Below are positions 28,802 through 37,060 of a stretch of DNA of 64,000 nucleotides, in pieces. Numbering within the stretch: position 1 is the stretch's first letter; each line of letters opens with the position of its first letter. Under the pieces are notes generated by a model, which saw nothing but the letters and a program-made list of their open reading frames with translations, did no database searches and was not told the origin of the DNA. The stretch comes from Bradyrhizobium sp. AZCC 2262 (GTDB lineage Bacteria > Pseudomonadota > Alphaproteobacteria > Rhizobiales > Xanthobacteraceae). A program made the position numbers and the translations under genes. Location: assembly GCF_036924535.1 (NCBI RefSeq), contig NZ_JAZHRT010000001.1, positions 3,286,001 to 3,350,000 on the forward strand, in the 5' to 3' direction.

Positions 28802-29755
28802 ATGGTCGATATTCTCAACCTCGCGCTTCCCTATTTCGGCTTGATCTTCATCGGCTTTGCCTGCGGCAAGACCAGGGGGCTGCCGGAATCGGGCCTCGCC
28901 TGGATGAACTTCTTCCTGCTGTACGTTTCTCTGCCGGCGTTGCTATTTCGCATCATGTCGGAGACGCCGTTCTCCGAACTGAACAACCCGCCATTCCTGA
29001 TCGCAACCACGCTTGCGACCGTCAGCGCCTTCGTGCTCGCCATGGTAGCAGGCCGCATCATCGGCGAGCTGTCGCTGCGCAAGGCCACCATGGCGGGCCT
29101 TGCCGGCGCTTACGGCAATATCGGCTATATGGGCCCCGGCCTGGCGCTGGCGGTGCTTGGCGCCAAGGCGGCGGCGCCGACCGCGCTGATCTTCTGCTGC
29201 GACAGCATTTTCCTGTTCACGATCGTGCCGCTGTTGATGGCGCTGACCGATCGCGAGCATCCGTCGTTCCTGCATGCGATCGGCATCGCCGCACGGCAGA
29301 TCGTGATGAACCCGCTGATCATGTCGGCCGTTCTGGGAGCCCTCGTTGCAGCCTTCCATATTCCGTTGCCGACATCACTCGACCGGACGCTGCTGTTTCT
29401 GCAGAACGCAGCGGCGCCGACCGCGCTGTTCGTGCTTGGCGTCACCGTGGCGTTGCGGCCGTTTGACCGCGTGCCCTGGGAAGTACCGGGCGTGATCGCG
29501 ATCAAGCTGCTGATCCACCCCTTGATCGTGTTCGGCCTGATGCTGTTTTTCGGGCCGTTCGCGCAGCCCTGGGCGGCGACCGCCGTCCTGATGGCGGCGC
29601 TGCCGCCGGCGCTGAACGTGTTCGTGATCGCGCGGCAGAACAATACCTGGATCGAGCCGGCATCTGTCGCCGTGCTGATCGGAACCTTCGCCTCTGTGGT
29701 CACGCTGACCAGCGTGATGTGGTTCATCCAGAGCGGGCGGCTGGTGTTTCCGTAA
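28802..29755 (+). CDS. AEC family transporter (auxin efflux carrier family)
   Basis: 317 aa with about ten membrane helices. The N-terminal half includes LPYFGLIFIGFACGK, FLLYVSLPALLFRIM and AGAYGNIGYMGPGLALAVLG; the second half repeats the five-helix pattern with APTALFVLGVTVALRP and AALPPALNVFVIARQ. AEC members export small organic acids or auxin-like compounds; the substrate here is unknown. Divergent from hspQ. Confidence 0.9.
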   Translation: MVDILNLALPYFGLIFIGFACGKTRGLPESGLAWMNFFLLYVSLPALLFRIMSETPFSELNNPPFLIATTLATVSAFVLAMVAGRIIGELSLRKATMAGLAGAYGNIGYMGPGLALAVLGAKAAAPTALIFCCDSIFLFTIVPLLMALTDREHPSFLHAIGIAARQIVMNPLIMSAVLGALVAAFHIPLPTSLDRTLLFLQNAAAPTALFVLGVTVALRPFDRVPWEVPGVIAIKLLIHPLIVFGLMLFFGPFAQPWAATAVLMAALPPALNVFVIARQNNTWIEPASVAVLIGTFASVVTLTSVMWFIQSGRLVFP

Positions 29756-29816
29756 AGCGGGCGAGGGGTCTCGAAACACAAAATTTCGAAAACAACCCCA
29801 TGCAAAGTAGAAAAGG

Positions 29817-29940
29817 GTAGCCCGCATGAGTCGCGCGGATGCGCGCCCGACGACGAGCGCAATTGCGCTCGCGCAGTGATGACAGGCGCCGCGATATGCG
29901 GGACCGGTCCCCGGGGTCGCTTCGCTCGCCCGGGCTACGG
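29817..29940. repeat. divergent long REP-like repeat ending in GGGCTAC
   Basis: It begins GTAGCCCGCATGAG and ends CTCGCCCGGGCTACGG, so its ends are inverted like family A, but the centre is longer and different (about 100 nt, with AATTGCGCTCGCGCAGTGAT). It separates the AEC transporter gene from the convergent UbiH-family gene. Confidence 0.65.
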
Positions 29941-29949
29941 CAAATATAG

Positions 29950-31140
29950 TCAGCTGACGCGCTTCCAGGTCGGCGCCAGTCCCTCGCGCATCGCGAGCCG
30001 ACGCAGCGGGCCGAACGAACCGAGCAGGTGCATGCCCACAGCGCGCAGCGATTGCATGCCTACGAAATCGCTCAGTAGGGACCGGTTGGCGACATCGATG
30101 GCGATCAGCCGACTGGCTACGTCGGCGCGGCGGGCGGATTGATAGCGCGCCAGCACCGCCGGCGATCCCGGATCCTCACCGAGCGAGATTGCACTGCCTG
30201 CGATGTCGGCGATATCGGCCGCATCGCGCAAACCCATGTTGAGGCCCTGCGCGCCGATTGGCGGCACCACATGGGCGGATTCGCCGACCAGCGCGACACG
30301 ATGGCTGGCGAATTGGTCGGGGCGCTCGATCGTCAGCGGAAACACGTTGCGCCCGGCTTCAACCTGGACGCGGCCGAGAATGGAGTGCGACTGCCGTTCC
30401 GCGGCCTCCGACAATTCGTCGTCGCCAAGCGACATCAGCCGCTCGGCCTCCCTGGTCTCCGACACCCATACCACGCTGCATCGGTTGCCGGGCAGGGGCA
30501 CGAATACGCACGGACCCTGCGGGGTGTGAAACTCGGTGGAGATGCCGTTGTGGGGCCGCGAATGGGAAATATTGAACGTTAGCGCCGATTGATGCAGGTC
30601 GCGGCGGCTGATCCCGATCCCGGCCGCCGCGCGGGATGGCGACTGCCGCCCGTCGGCGCCGATCACCAGCCGCGCGGCAAGCTGCTCGCCCTTGCCGGTA
30701 TGGACGATGACGATCGCATCCTGCGGATCGATCGTTACCGCCTCGTCGTCAAATCGGGTCAGGTTAGATAGCTCAGCCGCGCGCTCTTCGAGGGCGACCA
30801 TCAGCGAGCGGTTGTCGATGTTGTAGCCGAACTGTTCGAGACCGATCTCATCCGAGGTGAAGCGCACCTCGGGTGCGCGGATCAGCCGGCCGGTATCGTC
30901 GACGAGGCGCATGGTCCGCAAGGCGGCAGCCTTGTCGCGGCAGCGGGGCCAGACGTCCAGGCGCTCCAGCAGGTCGGTGGAAGCCCCCAGCAGCGCCGTG
31001 GTGCGGTTATCGGCATAGGGCACGCGGCGGGCGAGCAAGGCGGTTCTCGCGCCGGTTGCGGCCAGCGCAATGGCCGCGGTCAACCCCGCCGGCCCGCCAC
31101 CGATCACGGCGGTGTCATAAATTTGCGATGCATTGTCCAT
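29950..31140 (-). CDS. UbiH/UbiF/COQ6-family FAD-dependent hydroxylase
   Basis: 396 aa. The FAD fingerprint is TAVIGGGPAGLTAAIALAAT at the N terminus; the second FAD motif is RVALVGESAHVVPPIGAQGL followed by NMGLRDAADIADI, the UbiH/COQ6 signature. The middle motif LVIGADGRQSPSR is also present. Such enzymes hydroxylate the ring of ubiquinone precursors at the membrane. Alphaproteobacteria carry several paralogues (UbiH, UbiF, UbiL, UbiM types) that I cannot separate by eye. Divergent from pcs. Confidence 0.88.
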   Translation of the reverse strand: MDNASQIYDTAVIGGGPAGLTAAIALAATGARTALLARRVPYADNRTTALLGASTDLLERLDVWPRCRDKAAALRTMRLVDDTGRLIRAPEVRFTSDEIGLEQFGYNIDNRSLMVALEERAAELSNLTRFDDEAVTIDPQDAIVIVHTGKGEQLAARLVIGADGRQSPSRAAAGIGISRRDLHQSALTFNISHSRPHNGISTEFHTPQGPCVFVPLPGNRCSVVWVSETREAERLMSLGDDELSEAAERQSHSILGRVQVEAGRNVFPLTIERPDQFASHRVALVGESAHVVPPIGAQGLNMGLRDAADIADIAGSAISLGEDPGSPAVLARYQSARRADVASRLIAIDVANRSLLSDFVGMQSLRAVGMHLLGSFGPLRRLAMREGLAPTWKRVS

Positions 31141-31274
31141 ACCGGGACAATTGACGGTCGGAGCGGCATTTTCAAGCCATCAACCGGCCGAAATGTTTCC
31201 ACCCAATCGCGCGGCGGAACGCCGCAAGCGCCGATATGCAAATCGGAGCGATTCCTGATAGCACTGCCGGAGCA

Positions 31275-32009
31275 ATGGACCAGACCACAGAGCCAGATTC
31301 CGCACCCGCGACCAGCCGAATGCGAACCGCCGCACTCGCCGTGCATATCTTCACGGCGATGGGCGCGGGCATCGCGCTGCTGGCGATGCTGGAGGCCGTG
31401 CGCGAACACTGGGCCAACATGTTCGGCTGGCTCGGCGTGGCCCTGATCATCGATGCGATCGACGGCCCGCTGGCGCGCAGGCTGGATGTCGTGCGGCTGC
31501 AGCCGAACTGGTCCGGCGAGGTGCTCGATCTCGTCGTCGATTTCGTGACCTACGTCTTCGTGCCGGCCTATGCCATCACCGCGAGCGGGATGCTGCTGCC
31601 TTTAGCGGCGCCGCTGCTCGGCATCGGCATCGTGGTGTCGAGTGCGCTCTACTTCGCGGACCGGCGCATGAAGGCGTCGGACAATCATTTCCGCGGCTTC
31701 CCGGCGCTGTGGAACGTAGCAGCGTTTTATTTGTTCTTGCTGCACTTGCCGCCCGCGCTTTCCAGCTTCGGCATCGCTGTACTGATCGCGCTCACATTCG
31801 CGTCGTTTCATGTCGTGCACCCGGTCCGGGTGGTGCGTCTGCGCTGGCTGACCCTGTGGCTGATGGCCATCGGAGCAGTGCTCGCGATATATGCGCTCGT
31901 CCGCGACTTCGACGTAGGCGCTCCGATCGTCGCCGGGTTGTGCGCTATCGCGGTCTACATCATAGGAAGTGACGCCGTGATCCGGCGAATGAAGTCGTTC
32001 AAGGCATGA
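31275..32009 (+). CDS. pcs: phosphatidylcholine synthase (CDP-diacylglycerol--choline O-phosphatidyltransferase)
   Basis: 244 aa inner-membrane enzyme joining CDP-diacylglycerol with choline to give phosphatidylcholine. The CDP-alcohol phosphatidyltransferase motif DG-x2-AR...G-x3-D-x3-D is present as DGPLARRL, then SGEVLDLVVDFVTY; the long spacing between its halves is typical of Pcs. About eight hydrophobic helices. Start at 31275 with GGAG upstream. It overlaps terC by four bases. Pcs is known from rhizobia, where phosphatidylcholine is needed for efficient symbiosis. Confidence 0.92.
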   Translation: MDQTTEPDSAPATSRMRTAALAVHIFTAMGAGIALLAMLEAVREHWANMFGWLGVALIIDAIDGPLARRLDVVRLQPNWSGEVLDLVVDFVTYVFVPAYAITASGMLLPLAAPLLGIGIVVSSALYFADRRMKASDNHFRGFPALWNVAAFYLFLLHLPPALSSFGIAVLIALTFASFHVVHPVRVVRLRWLTLWLMAIGAVLAIYALVRDFDVGAPIVAGLCAIAVYIIGSDAVIRRMKSFKA

Positions 32010-32731
32010 TGGAATTATTGACAAGCCCGGAAGCCTGGGTGGCGCTGCTGACATTGACGGCGCTGGAAATCGTGCTCGGCATCGACAATGTGATTTTCAT
32101 TTCGGTGATTGTCTCGCGCATTCCCCCGGCGCAGGCCAGGCGCGCACGCCAGATCGGCCTGCTGTTGGCACTGGTGTTCCGCATCGTCCTGCTCAGCCTG
32201 CTGGTGTGGCTGATCGGCCTGACGGAGCCCGTCGTCATCGTGAGAGGCGTCGAACTGTCGTGGCGCGACATCATCCTGATCGCCGGCGGGGCCTTCCTGA
32301 TCGCGAAGGCAACACATGAAATCCATGCCGAAGTCGAGGCGAGCCATGGCGAGCCCGATACTGAATCCCAAGCCAGCGTGTTCTTCTGGGCGATCATGCA
32401 GATCATCGTCATCGACATGGTGTTTTCGCTGGACTCCATCATCACGGCGATCGGCATGGCGCAGGATCTGGAAATCATGATCGCGGCGGTCGTGATCGCC
32501 TGCGTGGTCATGTACGTCTCGTCGGGGCCGGTGGCGAAGTTCGTGGCCGATCACCCGACCACCAAGATGCTGGCGCTGGCGTTCCTGGTGCTGATCGGGG
32601 TGGCGCTGGTGGCGGACGGATTCAAATTCCACATCCCGCGCGGCTATATCTACTTTGCCATCCTGTTTGCGGCGGCCGTTGAACTGTTCAATGTGCTTGC
32701 CAGGCGCAACCGCCGAAAAGCCGCCAAATAG
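32006..32731 (+). CDS. TerC family integral membrane protein
   Basis: 241 aa, seven or so helices. Family motifs: ALEIVLGIDNVIFISVI with the Asp in GIDN, and IVIDMVFSLDSIITAIGM with Asp in SLDS; both acidic sites are typical of TerC-type metal exporters. Members such as Alx/MntX-like exporters are linked to manganese export and metal loading of exported proteins; older links are to tellurium resistance. ATGA overlap with pcs suggests one transcript. Confidence 0.92.
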   Translation: MMELLTSPEAWVALLTLTALEIVLGIDNVIFISVIVSRIPPAQARRARQIGLLLALVFRIVLLSLLVWLIGLTEPVVIVRGVELSWRDIILIAGGAFLIAKATHEIHAEVEASHGEPDTESQASVFFWAIMQIIVIDMVFSLDSIITAIGMAQDLEIMIAAVVIACVVMYVSSGPVAKFVADHPTTKMLALAFLVLIGVALVADGFKFHIPRGYIYFAILFAAAVELFNVLARRNRRKAAK

Positions 32732-32825
32732 CCGGTTTGAACCGATCAGTTGACAAGGCGGCGGCGATGGCTTTCGTTTCGCATTCAGGTTGGGCGCCTG
32801 AGCCCATACCAAGGGAGAGATTGTC

Positions 32826-33800
32826 ATGACCAAGGCCGTGCGCGTGCACAAGGTGGGGGGTCCGGAAGCCCTGGTGTATGAGGACGTGGACGTGGCGGCA
32901 CCCGGATCGGGCGAGGTCCGCATCCGTCAGCACGCCGTCGGCCTGAATTTCATCGACGTCTACTTCCGCACCGGCCTCTACAAGGCGCCGGGCCTGCCGT
33001 TCATTGCCGGAAACGAGGCGGCCGGCGAGGTCGTGGCCGTCGGCCCGGGCGTCACCAATTTTCACCCCGGCGACCGCGTCGCCTATTATTTCACGCTTGG
33101 CGGCTACGCCAGCGAGCGGGTGATCCCGGCCGACAAGCTGGTCAAGCTGCCCGACCACATTACCTACGAGCAGGGCGCCGTGCTGATGCTCAAGGGGCTG
33201 ACGGTCTGGTACCTGCTGCACAAGACCTTCAAGGTCGAGCCTGGCCACCGCGTGCTGATCCATGCCGCCGCCGGCGGCATCGGGCTGTTGGCCTGCCAGT
33301 GGGCCAAGGCGCTGGGCGCGCATGTGATCGGGACCGTCGGCTCCAAGGCGAAGGCGGACCTCGCGCTCTCGAATGGCTGCGACCACGTCATCCTCTATAA
33401 CGAGGAAGACTTTGTTGCGCGGGTCAAACAGATCAGCCGCAACGAGCTCTGCGACGTCGTCTATGACGGCGTCGGCAAGACCACCTTCCCGGGCTCGCTG
33501 TCGTGCCTGCGGCCGCGCGGCCTGTTCGTGAGCTTTGGCAACGCCTCCGGCCCGGTACCGCCATTCCCGCTCGCCGAACTCAACAACCACGGTTCGTTGT
33601 TTGCGACGCGGCCGAAGCTCAACGACTACGTCTCAACCCGCAAGGAGCTGCTCGAAGGCGCCGACACGCTGTTCGCCGCCGTTATCAACGGCAAGCTGCA
33701 CGTGCCGATCAATCATGCCTACGCGCTGAAGGACGCAGCCAAGGCGCATATCGATCTCGAGAGCCGGGCGACGACGGGTGCTGCGATTTTGAGGCCGTAG
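32826..33800 (+). CDS. NAD(P)H:quinone oxidoreductase (zeta-crystallin type, MDR family)
   Basis: 324 aa, standard QOR length. GroES-like N terminus: GGPEALVYEDVDV, NFIDVYFRTGLYK, PFIAGNEAAGEVVAVGPGV. Cofactor domain: VLIHAAAGGIGLLACQWAKA and GTVGSKAKADLA. It reduces quinones in the cytoplasm using NADPH. GGGAGAG precedes the ATG. Its last 189 bp (33612-33800) are almost identical to 36151-36339, the two copies bracketing an inserted defence-like gene; the 3' end of this gene may therefore have come in with the island. Confidence 0.93.
   Translation: MTKAVRVHKVGGPEALVYEDVDVAAPGSGEVRIRQHAVGLNFIDVYFRTGLYKAPGLPFIAGNEAAGEVVAVGPGVTNFHPGDRVAYYFTLGGYASERVIPADKLVKLPDHITYEQGAVLMLKGLTVWYLLHKTFKVEPGHRVLIHAAAGGIGLLACQWAKALGAHVIGTVGSKAKADLALSNGCDHVILYNEEDFVARVKQISRNELCDVVYDGVGKTTFPGSLSCLRPRGLFVSFGNASGPVPPFPLAELNNHGSLFATRPKLNDYVSTRKELLEGADTLFAAVINGKLHVPINHAYALKDAAKAHIDLESRATTGAAILRP
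33612..33800 (+). repeat. left copy of 189-bp direct repeat (3' end of quinone oxidoreductase gene)
   Basis: Forms the functional 3' end of the gene. Aligned without gaps to 36151-36339, 12 of 189 bases differ. The first 46 bases (33612-33657) are identical, which would be the natural crossover or attachment core. Confidence 0.9.
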
Positions 33801-34257
33801 GTTATACGACATCGCATCTCAGGCCTCATCATGCCCGACTTGTGCCGGGCATCGGGCAGAATGAATGCGATCCGCGCGATCGAAGTTGCGCGAACTGTCG
33901 GGAACTACCTGTAGCGATTGCGCAGCAGCTTAAAGGCACGGCGCCGTCGGCGTCGTCTTTGTCAACATTACAGAGGCACTATTGCTCGAACTGCGTTGCC
34001 ACGGTTACCTCGGTTGCTCACTTTAACGATGGCCGGGCGCCGGATCGACCTTACGCAAGAAGCTGGGCAAGGGGATGCGCCTGGCGGAGGCAGGGGGTCC
34101 ATCGAGCGGAGGTTACGGAGGCAGCTAGCGCGGCAATCGAGCCCTTCAGAGAAACAATTTTCCCGGTATCAAGTCTCACCATGGGTTGAGTGGTGAGCGA
34201 AAGCGCAGCATTGTGGTTGTGGGAAAGTCCTCTCATCCAAGTCGCTCCGAGAATTCT
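33801..34257. other. intergenic left end of the island
   Basis: 457 bp with no gene I can support and no integrase remnant. Base composition drops toward the ATPase gene. The promoter of that gene should lie in the last 100-200 bp; no clear -35/-10 pair is recognisable. Confidence 0.5.
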
Positions 34258-36057
34258 ATGAATCCGAAAATCGATCCGTTCTCGATCATGATCTCACCGA
34301 AAAACGGTGGTGCTTATAAGTCCATTTCGAACGTAAGGTGGGACAACATTCCCGGCTTTGCTGTTTTAACCGGAAGGAATGGTGCCGGTAAGACGCAATT
34401 GCTCGAAATACTCGCGTATTACTACAGCGGAGCTATACCGCCGCCGCCTGCCACAGCTTTGCAGGTATCAGTCAACACGTCAGGCGCTATCTATCGTGCC
34501 GATGAGATTGGCTACGTGCCTAGTGGCGGCCGCTTTTCGGGAGCTGGAGGAGCATCAATAGCCAACCTCCCAAACATTCGTCAGCAGACCCTCCAATATG
34601 CTCAAAATGTTCACTCTTACCGCCACGACATTGGTCAAACCATTCGCGCCCAAAAGATGCTGAACCGCATCAAAGGTGAGAATGCTCATCAAATCGATCC
34701 CTCCAAGCTAGCTGAAATTCTGAAGGATGACTTTTACTTCGCGCTGGATGACATTGATGTAACCGATGGTCTCTGCAACGTGTTTATGGCCCACCGATTT
34801 AGGCTGCTCGAAGGGTTAGAAAGAAATACACCAGGTATGGATCGCAATGGAAAGCCGTTGGGACCTGCGCCATGGGATGTCGTGAATGAATCCCTCATCG
34901 CTGGTGGTTTTCCGTATGAGGTGATCTCGCCATCAGAGACGCCGATAGTGGAGACTTATACTCTGCGTCTCAAAGACCGCCGTACCGGCACTGTGGTTGC
35001 GGCGCACGATCTTTCGTCGGGAGAGAAGGTGCTGCTCCAATTGGTGCTCTGGCTTTTTACAGCTGGCAAGGAAGGTGTTTTTCCGAGATTGCTGATCCTA
35101 GACGAGCCCGACGCACATTTGCATCCGTCGATGAGTCAACAGTTCCTCGATGTCATTGCGGAAGTTCTTGTAAAAAAGCACGGCGTGCGGGTGATCTTGT
35201 CTACTCATTCGCCTTCGACTGTGGCGCTCGCCCCCGAAAATTCCGTCTTCCAGATGGAGCGTGGGGAGCCCGCAATATTGCCCGTTACTTCCCGCGCCGA
35301 CATAATTTCGGTACTGACCGCGGGTCTGGTTACCGTCTCTCGCGCAAGCAAGTTCTGTTTCGTCGAGGACGAGGACGACGTTGCATTTTACGAAGCGGTC
35401 CGAGATATTCTCTCTGATTATGGGCCGAGCAAGGACCCTATGGCTCTTAATACATCCCCATCCATTGCCTTCATACCAGCTTCAATCGGCTCGGGATCCA
35501 CCAAGGTCGCGGGGGGATCATCGGTGGTGGCGAAATGGGTGAACAAGCTGGACGCGGAGCCGCTCGACAAGACGTTTTTGGGAATCATCGATCAGGATAA
35601 TCGCAACGCCGCAAGCCAGCGAATTCGCGTGCTCGATCGTTATAGCTTCGAAAATTACCTTCTCGATCCCATGGTGATATTTAGTCTCCTCGTTGAGGAA
35701 GGTACGGCGCCGATGGTACCGAACCTTCAGATTACTGCGGGAGACGAGCACCTACTTAGAACCATGAGCCGCGCGGTACTTCAATCGATAGCCGACGAGA
35801 TCTGTGCGCGAATGTTTGCAACGGAGCAAAGTCTCGCTGGAGCGGCCATGGTGCAAGTTGGCTATACTACCGGCCAGACTGTTACCGTGCCGAAGTGGGT
35901 CGTCGATAAGCGCGGCCACGATCTTCTACCGATCGCACAGCGAGCATTTGGCGGCCATCGCCTCGTAAATCAAGTCCGCCTCATCAAGGCTTTGAAGCGC
36001 TGTCGTCTTGTCCCCGTTGATGTGGCCCGTTTGCTGCGCGAAGTCCAAACTCATTGA
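34258..36057 (+). CDS. ABC/AAA ATPase fused to DUF4435/TOPRIM-like domain (merged PARIS-like or OLD-like defence protein)
   Basis: 599 aa from the ATG at 34258, chosen because the ATPase fold begins here; the frame is open to 34186. ATPase half: Walker A GRNGAGKT (39-46), signature LSSGEK (252-257), Walker B LLILDEPDAHLHP (278-290), H-loop STHSPS (315-320). C-terminal half: FVEDEDDVAFY (368-378), LGIIDQDN (441-448) and RYSFENYLLDP (461-471), the acidic pattern of DUF4435/TOPRIM nucleases. In PARIS, AriA (ATPase) and AriB (DUF4435) sense phage anti-restriction proteins, and single-gene merged forms are known; OLD nucleases have the same general order. Much AT-richer than its neighbours and bracketed by duplicated host sequence, so probably acquired. 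Family placement is by motif only. Confidence 0.8.
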   Translation: MNPKIDPFSIMISPKNGGAYKSISNVRWDNIPGFAVLTGRNGAGKTQLLEILAYYYSGAIPPPPATALQVSVNTSGAIYRADEIGYVPSGGRFSGAGGASIANLPNIRQQTLQYAQNVHSYRHDIGQTIRAQKMLNRIKGENAHQIDPSKLAEILKDDFYFALDDIDVTDGLCNVFMAHRFRLLEGLERNTPGMDRNGKPLGPAPWDVVNESLIAGGFPYEVISPSETPIVETYTLRLKDRRTGTVVAAHDLSSGEKVLLQLVLWLFTAGKEGVFPRLLILDEPDAHLHPSMSQQFLDVIAEVLVKKHGVRVILSTHSPSTVALAPENSVFQMERGEPAILPVTSRADIISVLTAGLVTVSRASKFCFVEDEDDVAFYEAVRDILSDYGPSKDPMALNTSPSIAFIPASIGSGSTKVAGGSSVVAKWVNKLDAEPLDKTFLGIIDQDNRNAASQRIRVLDRYSFENYLLDPMVIFSLLVEEGTAPMVPNLQITAGDEHLLRTMSRAVLQSIADEICARMFATEQSLAGAAMVQVGYTTGQTVTVPKWVVDKRGHDLLPIAQRAFGGHRLVNQVRLIKALKRCRLVPVDVARLLREVQTH

Positions 36058-36150
36058 GTCTTTTAAGAAAAGCTCAAACGAGCACGGCGTTCCTTGCCAG
36101 GTAGCCCGATCCGCGCCACCTTGGGCAATGCGAGACGTTGATGGGATCGA

Positions 36151-36339
36151 CCGAAGCTCAACGACTACGTCTCAACCCGCAAGGAGCTGCTCGAAGAGGC
36201 CGACACGCTGTTCGCCGCCGTCATCAACGGCAAGCTCCACGTGCCGATCAACCACGCCTATGCGCTGAAGGATGCCGCGAAGGCGCATATCGATCTCGAG
36301 AGCCGGGCGACGACGGGGGCGGCGATTTTGAGGCCGTAG
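36151..36339 (+). pseudogene. right copy of the quinone oxidoreductase 3' end (displaced allele)
   Basis: 63 codons including the TAG, homologous to 33612-33800. Of 12 differences, all but the two in one codon (Gly to Glu) are synonymous, so this copy has diverged as coding sequence rather than as decaying junk. It probably represents either the original chromosomal 3' end or one delivered with the element. No start codon or promoter in frame. Confidence 0.88.
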
Positions 36340-36352
36340 TAGAGTGCTCTTG

Positions 36353-36438
36353 CCGTCATTGCGAGCGAAGCGAAGCAATCCACGTCTCCGCGCTGGGATA
36401 GATGGATTGCTTCGTCGCTACGCTCCTCGCAATGACGG
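36353..36438. repeat. palindromic intergenic repeat, family B
   Basis: CCGTCATTGCGAGCGAAGCG at the left and CTCCTCGCAATGACGG at the right, with GAAGCAATCCA and TGGATTGCTTC inside. Same family as 22410-22496; 14 bp after the duplicated QOR end. Confidence 0.85.
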
Positions 36439-36468
36439 CTGTGGCAACGCGATGCTCTCTCAATTGAG

Positions 36469-36996
36469 CTACGGAACCATATCGTTATTGGGGGACTCCA
36501 GGAATTTCACCATCAGAATGTCGTCGTAGTAGCGCCCGCCGTGCTTCAGCGCGTTGATCTGATGGCCGTACTCGATAAAGCCCGCCTTGGTATAGAGCCG
36601 GCGCGCGGCCTCGTTCTCGGTGACGACGGCGAGCTGAAGCTGCTCGACATGGCTGGACGCGTGCGCCACGGCAGCATCGATGAGGCGTTCGCCGATGCCG
36701 TACTGGCGGGCTTCATGCCGCACATACATGCCCCAGATCATGGCCTTGTGGCGCAGCTTTGCGTCGGCATGCGAGCGCAGCCCGACGACGCCGACCAGCC
36801 CTTGCGCGAGCACTGCGCCGAAGATCCGCGACTGCGTGATCAGCTCCTTGAACCAGTCCAGCGACTTGTCTCGTTCATCCTCGAACGTCGAGGCGAACGC
36901 TTCCGGATTCTGACGCAGACCCTCGAGGCGGATGTCCCTGTAAGCCAAGGCATCGGTGCAAGTGAGTAGTCTGATCTCCGGATCAGGTCTGGTCAC
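36469..36996 (-). CDS. GNAT family N-acetyltransferase
   Basis: 175 aa. Acetyl-CoA-binding motif A reads WGMYVRHEARQYGIGERLID (Q/RxxGxG as RQYGIG), followed by LQLAVVTENEAARRLYTKAG, the typical motif B. N-terminal RLLTCTDALAYRDIRLEGLR fits the RimI-like group. The target is unknown. Same strand as argD and 64 bp downstream of it, but a strong hairpin at 37021-37052 lies between, so separate transcription is likely. Confidence 0.88.
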   Translation of the reverse strand: MTRPDPEIRLLTCTDALAYRDIRLEGLRQNPEAFASTFEDERDKSLDWFKELITQSRIFGAVLAQGLVGVVGLRSHADAKLRHKAMIWGMYVRHEARQYGIGERLIDAAVAHASSHVEQLQLAVVTENEAARRLYTKAGFIEYGHQINALKHGGRYYDDILMVKFLESPNNDMVP

Positions 36997-37020
36997 GTCT
37001 ATCTCTCCGGTTACGTGTCC

Positions 37021-37052
37021 GGGAGCCGCACGAGCAACGCCGCGCGGCTCCC
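37021..37052 (-). terminator. hairpin between argD and the acetyltransferase gene (likely terminator)
   Basis: GGGAGCCGC 37021-37029 pairs with GCGGCTCCC 37044-37052. There is no good T-run on the minus strand, so it is a weak or rho-assisted terminator. Confidence 0.45.
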
Positions 37053-37060
37053 GTCGCGGC

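Noticed and set aside
33801..34257. integrase or transposase remnant to explain the QOR island
   Set aside because: No frame in this gap or in 36058-36150 shows recombinase-like motifs; the island appears to lack its own integrase.
36449..36478. tRNA-like 5' half on the minus strand (GGTTCCG, then a D-arm GCTC-loop-GAGC)
   Set aside because: It overlaps the acetyltransferase stop codon, has no anticodon arm or matching 3' acceptor strand, and CTCAATTGAG is self-palindromic. Coincidence is more likely than a tRNA remnant.
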